NCBI GenBank assembly: GCA_028386065.3
Contig: JAKUCV010000919.1
Span: forward strand, 67,875-131,874
Reading direction: 5' to 3'
Source: Turnera subulata
Lineage: Eukaryota > Streptophyta > Magnoliopsida > Malpighiales > Passifloraceae
DNA: 64,000 bases
The notes under the pieces were generated by a model. It did no database searches and was not told the origin of the DNA. It was given only the letters and a program-made list of their open reading frames with translations. A program made the translations under genes and the position numbers. Shown one piece after another: positions 48,738-59,113 of this stretch; the first letter of the stretch is position 1; each line of letters opens with the position of its first letter.

Positions 48738-49883
48738 ATAAAAAAAGGTTATATCTATTAGTGAATCATAATTAATGACATTGATTTTCCGTGAATAATT
48801 AATACCGATAGGACTGATTAGGATTAGGTAGTCCTTCCTAATATTAGATTCGGACAAGTTGGGTTGAAACCAAAAAAAAATTGACAATAATAATAAAAGG
48901 ATAAGGGCTTCCTTAATTACTACTAGTAATTACAATATTCAAAGATCTTCTTGACATTCATAAAAGCTTAGTCGTTTTCCTGTGGGAGGTTAGCTCTTCG
49001 AGGTATTATTATGGTTGTCGTATTAGTGATGGGCTGGCAATAAGTCCAAAAAAATCTCCAAATCTCCATGAGCTGGTGCTTCCTTTCCTACTACTAATAA
49101 TTACTATGCCCATTAGGAGTTGGACCTTTGATTACGCATGCCATTGGTCCACAAATCAGCGTACATGCACTGTAAGAGACAGGAGATTACAGCAGGAGAT
49201 TTTGGAATGCAAAAGAAAAAAAAAAAGAGAAAATAATTAAAAGTCTTGGTTGGTTGAGTAAGGGTAACACACTGACACCCATCAAGGAAACAAGCTCTGC
49301 CCACCAAAATAATGTGTGAATAGTCCATTTAGCTAGCCTCCGTATGAGTTGCCCAAGCCCATGTTGATCCGTCACGTCGTCCGCGTGCTCTGTTTGTTCT
49401 GTCGGCCTCTTTTTCTGATTTCTTTTGTTAGTTTATTATTATTTCATTTCCTTTCTTCCCAACACTTATGCTCTCTCATAAAAATCGCTTGAAAATATTT
49501 ACACAATGTGTTTCAACAAAGTGATGATGAAAAGAAAAAAAAAAGCTGCAGCCTGCATAACTTGTAGCATTGATCCCCAACAAATAAATAAGGATACAAT
49601 TGAGCCCAACCACTAACTATAGCCCTTCAAACCAATAACAAAGCCTTAGTCTAGCTCAATCAAGAAGCAGTCCATTAAGAAACCAGCAGGGGAAACAGAA
49701 TCATCTATTGGACCATATAAGCCAGCCCAGGTGAAGCCTGCTAGATAGTGATAAGGTTCTCCATGGCGTGTAATGTACTGAAGGGTTTTGTTCCTTCCTT
49801 CATAAGCACAGATGTAGGTATTTGTTTTACAGTCTTGCCTAATCACATTGTAACCACCAATTAAATGTGTTGATACCCTCGCC

Positions 49884-50195
49884 GTGTATGACTTTACCCA
49901 TTTATACTTTTGTTTCTTCCCCATAAACCTACATGGCTTACGACTCTATTACTACCTCTTATTGGTTTGGTCTGTAATGAAGGTAAGCTAGCATGGCCCT
50001 CAAAGGCTCAAATTGATTTGGTCTGCAACTAAAGTGTATGACTTTTGCCAACCTCTTGTTCTTCTTCGTAAAACCTGCATGGGTTACAAATGAAGATAAG
50101 TTGGACTGTAATGAAGATAAGCCCTCATGGCCTACAAAATGTACTCTGGGCCTCCGGTTGATTTGGGTCTTAACTGAAGTGTTTGAAACCACACC
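49884..50195. repeat. degenerate tandem repeat of about 135-150 bp
   Basis: GTGTATGACTTT is at 49884 and 50035, each followed by a similar CTTCTTCSS-AAACCTRCATGG-like stretch. CTGTAATGAAGGTAAGC at 49972 recurs as CTGTAATGAAGATAAGC at 50106. Spacing differs (151 and 134 bp) because of indels. It is probably a remnant of an old repeat. Open frames across it look non-coding. Confidence 0.5.
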
Positions 50196-50956
50196 AAAAA
50201 GAAAACCATGGGCTAAGTGATCTCATGGCAATGGATTATCTTTTTTATTCTCAAATTTCCCATTTCAGTTTGTAGGTCTTGAATTTGATTGAATCAACAA
50301 CTCAAAGCAAGGATTTTCGATGATGTGGCTACTGATAATTACGGAATTAATCTATGCCAATCATGGGTGATTGTGGAATCCAGGGGGTAAGGGACGCAAG
50401 TAGAGTATGGTAGTAGGTCCTCTTTAAATTATGATATTCAACGGATGCGGAATGTGAAAAAAAAAAACTATGAAAATTTTTGTCCAATCAAATTAGACAA
50501 AAAGCTGACCTGGTATGCGGTAGTTTGTACTATGAAAACAAAATTTATGGTTTAATTGGTTTCTTTATGGACCAATAAAAAATTAGAGTCCCGCGTCATA
50601 TGTTATGGTGACATATTTCTTTCCTCTCTCTTTTTTTTTTTTCACTCATGTGAAATATTTTAAAAATACCTCCTTTGTTAAATCAATTTTTTTCATAAAA
50701 AAACAATTATGATTGGGTAGAATGTGAAGCTTTTTGTGGTTGAAAAAAAGTTTAGGTAGAGGGGAGGCTCCCCAATCCAAGTCCATGACAAATTATCGGA
50801 CTCGGTCGGTGCGTTCAAACTCTCAATGAGAATGCTGACTGAACCTCAACTAACTAAGTCAACCATCATTGGCAAGTATAACATCAACTTCGTTCATTCA
50901 TGTCTAACAAGCCAAATTAAGAAAAAGATAAGGCAAGATTTGAAAACACTTAAAAG

Positions 50957-51140
50957 CCAATGATCTAAGTGGTAAGCGATTTAGTTCCGCTTAAGTGAAG
51001 TCTCGGGTCGGAGTTCTCGTATGCGTTGAAAAATCTTACTCGGAGACTCGCCCACCATACCAAATGCGCGACCGACATCGAATTCAGATTACATGGGGCA
51101 AAGCTGGAAAAAGAATATATGAGAACTCGCCAAAAAAAAA
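50957..51140 (+). mobile_element. second tRNA-derived SINE copy
   Basis: TGATCTAAGTGGTAAGCG resembles a tRNA A box. A mutated B box (GGGTCGGAGTTCT) follows about 45 bp on. The body (GACTCGCCCACCATACCAAA, TGCGCGACCGACATCGAATT, GGGGCAAAGCT) matches 48650-48720 block for block. It ends in a run of nine A residues. It is more diverged than the copy at 48573. Confidence 0.6.
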
Positions 51141-52421
51141 TTGATCCACAAAAAATGCTGTAGCCACCAACTGCCGCAACAGTACAATATTTTCATAGTC
51201 TAAAATATGTTAATTATTTTCTTGACTTTGATAAAAGAAAATGTATTCACGCTAATGAGTAATAATAGTACACTCTGAATGTTTTCCCATGAAAAAAAAA
51301 GAAAGAAATAAAAGAAAACGGTGATTGTCGGTCGGTGAGAGAACGCAATTATTGGCCCCAACTGAATCAAAAATGATGACAGTGACGGAGAGCACCAATG
51401 ATTTTCCTAAAAATGCTGAAATAAGCAGCCGCATCAAAAAAATAATAATAATAATAATTAAAAAGGGCCCACGTAAGGGAGGGACCGCTAGAATCTGAAT
51501 AATCAAATCCTCGGGGGCCAACATAGCATCGGATTTTTTGCCCTCTAACCTATTCCCCTACACAATAAATAAATACCATCACCACCAAATATTTTTTTCA
51601 GGAGTCGAATCAAGGACAACCTTGTTGATCATGACCAGAATCTAACCAATGGAATTCCGAAGAGACACTTCCACATTAAACAATTAACATTAACTTTTTC
51701 AAAAAACAAAAAAAAAAACCAAGATTCTACCAAAGAAGAGGATGCTTCTTTCATTTATCATCTAAGTTTTAGTAGGTATTATTATGATAAGCAGTGGAAT
51801 AAATTTTTCGGTACCAAATTTCATGCGTGTTATTGTAAGGCTCTCAATTCCACCCACCAGAATGAACCCCATAAACCTTTGAATCCAACCCAAAAGAAGA
51901 TACCATTACAACACTCTTCCATCTTTATATTCATATTCACACATACACAAAGTCATCTCACATCTAAATCTAAGTAAATAATTTTTCAATGTGAGATTTC
52001 AAAATCACGCATTTGATTCTTAATTCTTACATTCTTTCATGGGGTTTTACTACCAAAAATCATGCGTTACCCCATAAAACTGGTCGATCAAATTCATCTC
52101 TCGACATATACTTCCATATTTAACGTCAAACTGATAACACATTCGATCTCAACAAGCTAACAATGGAATCTTGGTGAATCTTTTTGTAAACTTGGCGTGT
52201 TATCTTATGTAGCTTAATTATGCTAATCTTTTATAATACTATGTGATGCCAAAACAAAAATGGAACATTAATTGTGGAAAATTGAGAATCGCCTCGTCAC
52301 TGAAAACGGAATTGCATTATTGCAAAGCTAAGGCCCATATCATTAATTGTCCTGTTGTCAAGAAGCCATTCGTCGTGTGATATCACTGAAGATTCCTCAC
52401 AATACATCAACTTCAAAACTC

Positions 52422-52430
52422 TATAAATAG
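52422..52430 (+). promoter_or_regulatory. isolated strong TATA box with no recognised gene
   Basis: TATAAATAG at 52422-52430 is a near-ideal plant TATA box. About 120 bp downstream is GCCATGG at 52546-52552, a good initiation context. The frame ATG GCT CGT CGT G at 52549-52561 is followed directly by a consensus donor GTGAGA. What transcript it serves is unknown. Confidence 0.4.
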
Positions 52431-52548
52431 CTAACCCCATCGCAGAAGTCATCTCGCATTTTATTTCTGTTTTTGCTCTTAAATTCTGACATCAAAATTT
52501 CACCAGTCTTTGGGTCTCTCCTTCGCTAAAATTTGGCTTGCATGTGCC

Positions 52549-53286
52549 ATGGCTCGTCGTGGTGAGATTCTCTTTCTCTATTTTCCGGCACATGTTTAAT
52601 TGTTCTCCGGTATACATCCATTTCTTTGTTGTTGTTGACGACTAAACATTCCGTGATTGTATTCAGAATTTGAAAATTTAGATTCCGTTAATTTAATATT
52701 TTTCCATTAATTTTCCAAGGCACTCACAATCAAAAATCTGCATGGTCTTAGGTTACAATGCTTTTCTTATGAATTTTGAAACGCATTAACCCACTCCTCC
52801 ATATCTTTCTTACTATAGCATTAATAGAATTGTGTGATTTGGCTAATTTGGTAGTATCTGACTGTATGTGAAATATTCTTACCAGAGAATGGTGTAGTTT
52901 TTCTCTGCTGTTCACGAATGCTTTGTTGTTTACTAAATCATAGTTATCGAGATGGATTAGTCTTTCAGTATCCCGACTCTTATTTTTTTCAAATTAAGTC
53001 TAATTTTCTTTTCTTTTTTGTTTGTTTGTTAGGAGGAAAAAAAAAAAATCACCTACAGACAAGACTCTGACTTGAACTATAAATTAACGGATATGAAATG
53101 AAACCACAACAATTAGTAAAAGAAAGTTTCTATTGGTTCTATAAAAGGATACTAAAAAGACTACTCAAGCCAAAAGAGACATTTTTTGGGGCAAAATCTC
53201 TGTTTAGTAAATATATATAATACTTTCGTCCTTTCTTTCTAATAATGTAGCTGCTGCGAAGTTGGGATTGATACACCGTCATTAAA
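52549..53286 (+). other. candidate two-exon mini-gene or non-coding transcript (speculative)
   Basis: A 13-base coding exon from the ATG at 52549 could splice from 52561 to an acceptor TAATAATGTAG ending at 53250. The joined frame would read MARRAAAKLGLIHRH and stop at TAA (53284-53286), a 15-residue peptide. No homologue is known to me. A long non-coding RNA or a decayed gene is equally possible. Confidence 0.2.
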
Positions 53287-53631
53287 CTCCTACTAATTTG
53301 GCTTATGAATCTATTTGCTTAGTTACCTGCTTACTTCTGTCACTAATTTAGTACTTGCTTACTCCATGCCTCAATTTCACTGCCGCGTTTTACCAAGTCA
53401 AGCAAAATTATTACCACAAAACAAAGATCAGGAGTCAGTATCGAATCGGACGGTTCATATATTTTTGTCAGGAAATAGTAAAACAAACAAACGGAAGAAA
53501 CATGGGGAAGGGCAGAGGCGAAATTTTGTCGTGTTGCGAGTAAGAGAAAAAAGGCAGCAAGAATCGCGGTGCATGCCGACAGAAATGGAAAAAAAAATTA
53601 ATGGAGGAAACCAAAATGCAGCCATTTAATT

Positions 53632-53663
53632 CACGTGGCTGGTGGACCCTCTTATCACGTGGC
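53632..53663. promoter_or_regulatory. pair of CACGTGGC ABRE/G-box motifs
   Basis: CACGTGGC occurs at 53632-53639 and again at 53656-53663, 24 bp apart in the same orientation. They lie about 0.9 kb upstream of the PEAMT TATA box. Repeated ABRE/G-box cores are typical of abscisic-acid or stress control. This role is inferred. Confidence 0.5.
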
Positions 53664-54564
53664 AAGTATCCATAGGCTACAAATGATACCTGCCCCCACC
53701 TAACCGCCTAGATTCACCACCCTTTTGCTGCCGTTGGCCGCTTCAGTCTCACAGACCAGACCACCCACCACCCCGTCGATTTCCAGTCCTCCTCGTCTCT
53801 CTTAAGCAAATCCCTTTCTCTTTTTTTTTTTCTTTTCTTTTCCCTCTCTCATTTATTTTAGTTGAACCGCATATATTTTTTGGCATATAAGAATTTTTAA
53901 AATTAAGTTAGATTGAACTCATAACTATTATTATACTACTAAGTAAAATGGTGCCCATTTATAGAGTGATAAATGCTAAAATTTCTTTGGCGTTAAGTTT
54001 TTTTTAGGATGGAAAAAAAAATAGTTATAAAAACTCTACCCTTTAGTAGATCACCGTGAATTGGATTAGACATTTAGGCTAAATCACTAGCTAGGCCAAA
54101 CAAAAAGAAAATCTCAATCAACCTTACATCGTTTGATTTAAACTCCACAGACCAAAAAAAGAAAAAAAAAATCAACATTACTAATCAACTAAGCTGGGCT
54201 TGAAATATTTTATGCTTGCAAGGTGTTAATGCCTCCGCAAGATTGGTGAACTAAAACAGATATCATCAACAGATATCAACTTAAGTTTGGATCAAATCTC
54301 CTAAAAATATCATCAACGATGTGCATCACATTATTCTGCACAAGTGTTGGAACAATTTCCTAAAGATTCTGAATCCTGACCATTGAAACTGCAAAACTTG
54401 GATCCATCACAATCTTTTTTTTAAAAAAAAAACAGATCTATATCACAGATACACTTCACTAGAGATGGCTAAAATAAAGAAAAATAATAAAAAAGGAGGC
54501 AACAAGCCTTTATTTATTATTTTCCAAGGGGAGAAAGATCAAGCCACCAACCCCGTTATCCATC

Positions 54565-54570
54565 TATAAA
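54565..54570 (+). promoter_or_regulatory. TATA box of PEAMT
   Basis: TATAAA in CATCTATAAAATCCC lies about 200 bp before the conserved upstream ORF. The predicted transcription start is near 54597, giving a leader of roughly 380 nt that contains the upstream peptide ORF at 54767-54844. Confidence 0.65.
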
Positions 54571-54766
54571 ATCCCACACATACCAAGGTCTTATATCTCA
54601 CTTTTAGCGTTGCACCGAAAACACAACACAACACAACAGAACTGTTTCGTCACAAGAGAGAGAAAACAAAACACAGAGAGTAGAAGAGTTTGCTGAGTTA
54701 CAGTTAGGGACAGGAGGGTTTTAGAAGAGAAGTAGTGGCTGGCTGTGTCATTTGCATAATCGGGTG

Positions 54767-54844
54767 ATGCAGCAGAAAGGCAGAGCATTTAACCGTAGAT
54801 CCAGGAGCTTCTCTAGATCCCGCCTTGCCGTTGAGGGTTGTTAG
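54767..54844 (+). CDS. conserved upstream peptide ORF of PEAMT (25 residues)
   Basis: The ORF opens with ATG at 54767-54769 and stops at TAG 54842-54844, 133 nt before the main start codon. The peptide begins MQQKGRAF, continues with Arg/Ser repeats (RRSRSFSRSR) and ends LAVEGC. Its length and Arg/Ser character match the conserved-peptide uORF of plant phosphoethanolamine N-methyltransferase mRNAs (XIPOTL1 uORF30). In Arabidopsis that uORF lowers translation of the main frame when choline or phosphocholine is abundant. The same control is likely here. Confidence 0.85.
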   Translation: MQQKGRAFNRRSRSFSRSRLAVEGC

Positions 54845-54977
54845 ACATTTTCCTCCCCCTCCTTTTAAAACACCACCCCCCTTCCTCTCTCATTTTCACT
54901 CTCGTTCTAGTGAATCTGAGAAACAAAAAAAAAAAAAAACCAAAAAGCCACAGTCTCTCGAACAAAAGATCAAAACA

Positions 54978-57900
54978 ATGGCGGCAAATGGTACCCACAA
55001 AGCCTTTATTTTTTTTTTATTCTTTGGTTCTTTATTCTTAATGTTTTGTCTAGTTTTTTATTCTTCATTTTAAAAATCCTTGCGACCCTTTTATATATCT
55101 GTGTTTGGTTTTGTCATAGTGGAGCGTGAGGTTCAAAAGAATTACTGGATGGAGCACTCTGCAGATTTGACCGTCGAGGCAATGATGCTCGACTCCAAAG
55201 CCGCCGATCTTGACAAAGAAGAACGACCTGAGGTATCTACATATATACATATGTGCTCTTACTTCTCATGTACATGATCTAAAATATGCACACGTGCATG
55301 TGTTCTTAATGAAAATGTGATTTTGGTCCTGATGAGAACATGGCAGAATGGAAATGTGGTCTTCCCGATTGCAACCTTTTGATGAATGATTTGATGGGAT
55401 GGAAGTGTGAATTTGGACTCATGAATCATTTGTTTGTTTTTTTCTTAAGAGTCTTTGGTGAGTGTTGAATGAAGTTTTTTACCTTTTTCTTAATCTTGCC
55501 TACGAGTAAAATTTGGATGTGAATTATTGATCACGTAAACGATGACCCAAGATTCAAGCTTGACTAATGTTGATAAAAAAATGAGAACAAGATCACTTCT
55601 TGAAGGCAGGTCTTTAGGATTACTTATGCTTTCGATTACACGCAAAAAAGGAAAAGATTAGTCGTTTTCAATTTTCACTCTTGAATTTGTTCCAGAAAAG
55701 AGTGGAGTTTTGATCTTGATTCAGACATATTTGTCACACTTGTTACTGAATTGGAGTTCTTAAGTTTCTGACGGCGCTTATTGCTTTATATAGTTAAATC
55801 TTCTAAGTAATGAGGGTATTGTCAAATTGCAGATACTTGCCCTGCTCCCAGAATATGAAGGCAAATCAGTTGTGGAATTTGGGGCTGGTATTGGTCGTTT
55901 CACTGGGGAGTTGGCAAAGAAGGCTGGTCAGCTTGTGGCTGTGGATTTCATTGACAGCGTGATTAAGAAGGTGACCCTGACCTTCCATCTTCACAATAAA
56001 GCTTCTTGTTTATGCTTGTCAAGCAGTACATAGAATGCCATTTCTTTAGGGTCGTGCCTAATTCTTTTCTCTATCTGTTATCTCTCGCTCGCAGAATGAA
56101 ACCATTAATGGACACTACAAGAATGTCAAGTTTATGTGTACTGACGTGACATCCCATGACTTGAAGTTTACAGAGGGATCTGTGGATCTGATATTCTCAA
56201 ATTGGCTTCTAATGTATCTCTCAGATAAGGAGGTGAATAGCTTTGTCTCCCTCACTTTGTTTCTTTCCTGATTTGCAGATTGGACTTTAGATAATCTTGC
56301 GTTCTTGTACCCCCTGTACCGTCATTCTTTCGCATGAACTTTTTCCTCTTTCACTCATTTATTGTGAACAAATATGTTAGGTTGTGGATTTTGCCGAAAG
56401 GATGGTCAAATGGGTGAAGGATGGTGGGTATATTTTCTTCAGAGAGTCTTGTTTCCACCAGTCTGGAGATTCAAAGCGAAAACACAACCCAACCCACTAC
56501 CGGGAGCCCAGGTTCTATACAAAGGTACGCTTTTACCTGAATACTCCTTAAGTATGCTCTGCTCCATCTTTCTGATTGAAAATCTGCACAATACTGTTTA
56601 TTTATGGTTTATACTTGTTGCAGCTCTTTAAGGAATTGCATTCAAGTGATGAATTTGGGAACTCGTATGAGCTAACTCTTATCGGCTGCAAATGCATTGG
56701 AGCATACGTGAGAAACAAAAAGAACCAAAATCAGGCAATTAAACTGAATCTATGTGATCTTATTTATGTTAATCTCTTTCAAGCTGAATAACTTACAAGA
56801 TGTAGATATGATGTTTGCATTTTCCAGATTTGTTGGATATGGCAGAAGGTAAGGTGTCAGGATGACAAGGGATTCCAGCGGTTCTTGGACAATGTTCAGT
56901 ACAAGACTAATGGTATTCTACGTTATGAGCGCGTTTTTGGTGAAGGTTATGTGAGTACCGGAGGAATTGGTATGCTACTCTTTTCCTTCCTCTTCATATT
57001 AATGTTTCCATATTGTGATGAGCTGCATATTCTTTCCCATGGCTGCTTGTCCTTGTTAGTACTTGTGTTTATGAGCTGACACGTCTCCGCAAACTTGTGT
57101 CTTTGAGCAGAAACAACAAAAGAATTTGTGGCAAAACTAGATCTCAAGCCTGGCCAGAAAGTCCTAGATGTTGGTTGTGGTATTGGAGGAGGTGACTTTT
57201 ACATGGCTGAGACCTTCGATGCGGAGGTTGTTGGTATTGACCTGTCCGTAAACATGATCTCTTTTGCTCTTGAGCGTGCCATTGGACTCAAATGCCAAGT
57301 GGAGTTTGAAGTTGCTGATTGTACTAAGAAGACATATCCTGATAACACATTTGATGTTATCTACAGCCGTGATACAATTCTTCACATTCATGTAAGTTCC
57401 AAAACTTCTGTCCCTTTGGGTGAAACATTTGTCAAGGGTGTATAAGAGATTCAGTACGAATTTTTGTTAATCGGGCTTGTCTTTGTTGTTAAACTTTTGC
57501 CAGTTGTCAATTGAACATATTCTCTAGCCAAGTAAATAAATGTCACCTCCTGTTTCATCTCTATTTCAGGATAAACCTGCACTATTCAGATCTTTCTTCA
57601 AATGGTTGAAACCTGGAGGTAAAGTTCTTATCTCTGATTACTGCAAGAGTGCAGGAACTCCAACATTGGAATTTTCAGAGTATATTAAGCAGAGAGGATA
57701 TGATCTTCATGATGTGAAAGCTTATGGCCAGGTATACTTGTTTCTGGCATCCTTTCACTACCTTTTTTGTCATTTGGTTGTGAGACATTGAAATATCATC
57801 CTCCTCATTCTTTTTTGGATGATTCACAGATGCTCAGGGATGCTGGCTTTGATGAGGTTGTTGCAGAGGACCGCACCGATCAGGTTCTTAGAAATCCACA

Positions 57901-58220
57901 AGTTCTTTTATATATATGTCTGGTTATGGGAGTCTAACAAATTTCCTTTCTTTGGTTCAGTTCATGAAAGTTCTGCAGCGGGAACTTGATACTGTTGAGA
58001 AGGAAAAAGATGCATTCATCCGCGACTTTTCTCAAGTGCGTTTAGTCCCTTATTGCTTTTTTTGTCATTTCGAAACTATTCTTAATTACAGAACTCATGT
58101 TTTTGTTTCACATCTGTCCAGGAGGACTATAATGACATAGTTGATGGATGGAAAGCAAAGCTTATCAGGAGTGCATCTGGCGAACAAAGATGGGGCTTGT
58201 TCATTGCCAAGAAGAAGTGA
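54978..58220 (+). CDS. PEAMT: phosphoethanolamine N-methyltransferase (PEAMT/NMT1, XIPOTL1)
   Basis: The cytosolic enzyme adds three methyl groups from S-adenosylmethionine to phosphoethanolamine, making phosphocholine for phosphatidylcholine and glycine betaine. Twelve coding exons (54978-54990, 55120-55232, 55833-55970, 56095-56232, 56381-56524, 56624-56734, 56828-56969, 57111-57391, 57570-57731, 57830-57883, 57961-58035, 58122-58220) join to 489 residues. Two methyltransferase domains are in tandem, as usual in plants: motif [10 protein letters not shown] (55-63) in the first, which does the initial step, and [11 protein letters not shown] (284-294) in the second. The first coding exon is only 13 nt. 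Intron 6 has a GC donor (AATCAG|GCAATT), needed to join NQNQ to ICWIWQKV. Translation is probably limited by the uORF at 54767-54844. Confidence 0.96.
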
Positions 58221-59113
58221 TATTTGGATCTCTTCACATGCTTTAGTTTCGTTGTAATGAATAAATGTCTTGAACCCTGAAGTCTCTTGTCGATTGTATG
58301 ATTATCGCCTCATGTCTGATTTATGAACCAAGTTATCCATCCTTATGTTTCAGAATAAAAATGTGCTCTTTGTCGTTATTGTTAGACTTGTGCTTTTCAG
58401 GTACCAGCAAATCACGTGAAATTTGGAATTTTATGTCCCTTGTGACATTTAGTTTGGGAAAGTTTTAAATTTTAACCCTCAGTTATTAATTCTACATCTC
58501 AGCTTGCCGATAGAATTCTCCAACCAATACCATATTTTGTTAGGGTCACAGAGTCAAATCTGTAGAATTCGTGTTGAATATAAGTTATACTCACAGGAAA
58601 TGAAGCTACAGCTGCAGTATAAAACTTCCAGAAAATCTTAAGCAGTTACATATTAAGCCAGAAGCTTATGGGTATAATGCATGTTCACAGCAATTAGCGC
58701 TGAGTACATAATTTGTTCATAAGCAAGGAAGTGTGTTGGGAAAAAACTTGAGATATGTGGGATATATACACACAAAACTCATCATGTACCTTTGATGTTT
58801 TTTTCTTTTTGAGCAAGTACCTCGAATTTTTTACCATACATGACAGATTTACAATACTTACATTTGCAATACTTACATGGTGTACCAGACTTTGAGCTAA
58901 TCTCAAACCATGTGCATATTTGTAGAGAGCATGGTAGTTGGTCTCAGGTTTTATCTACCAGAACCCTTGTCGGTCAAATTATATTCTCATTTTGGTTCCT
59001 GTCTATGGAAGATCACGCCCAAGTATCCCTGTTCATCTTGATCTTAGACATCTCTTCATATTCGTAGTTTGTAAAGTGATGATTGAGCATCAAAACTCAA
59101 ACACGGGAGGGCA
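58221..59113. other. 3' flanks of convergent PEAMT and WAT1-like genes
   Basis: This stretch lies between two stop codons on opposite strands and should hold both 3' untranslated regions. No extra exon or clear repeat was found. Confidence 0.5.

Larger units (their letters stand above)
40854..54564. other. gene-poor 13.7-kb region between PIN1 and PEAMT
   Basis: No conserved protein-coding gene was found. The first few hundred bases are the PIN1 3' flank. The rest is AT-rich and contains short direct repeats (42176-42258, 44114-44160), three tRNA-derived SINE-like elements (near 45760, 48573, 50957) and a degenerate tandem repeat (49884-50195). It also holds an isolated core promoter with a possible mini-gene (52422-53285), a pair of ABRE motifs (53632-53663) and the PEAMT promoter at the right end. 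Confidence 0.5.

Noticed and set aside
49646..49924. A 92-residue minus-strand frame as a small gene
   Set aside because: Its upstream part lies in a degenerate tandem repeat and it has no recognisable domain or promoter.
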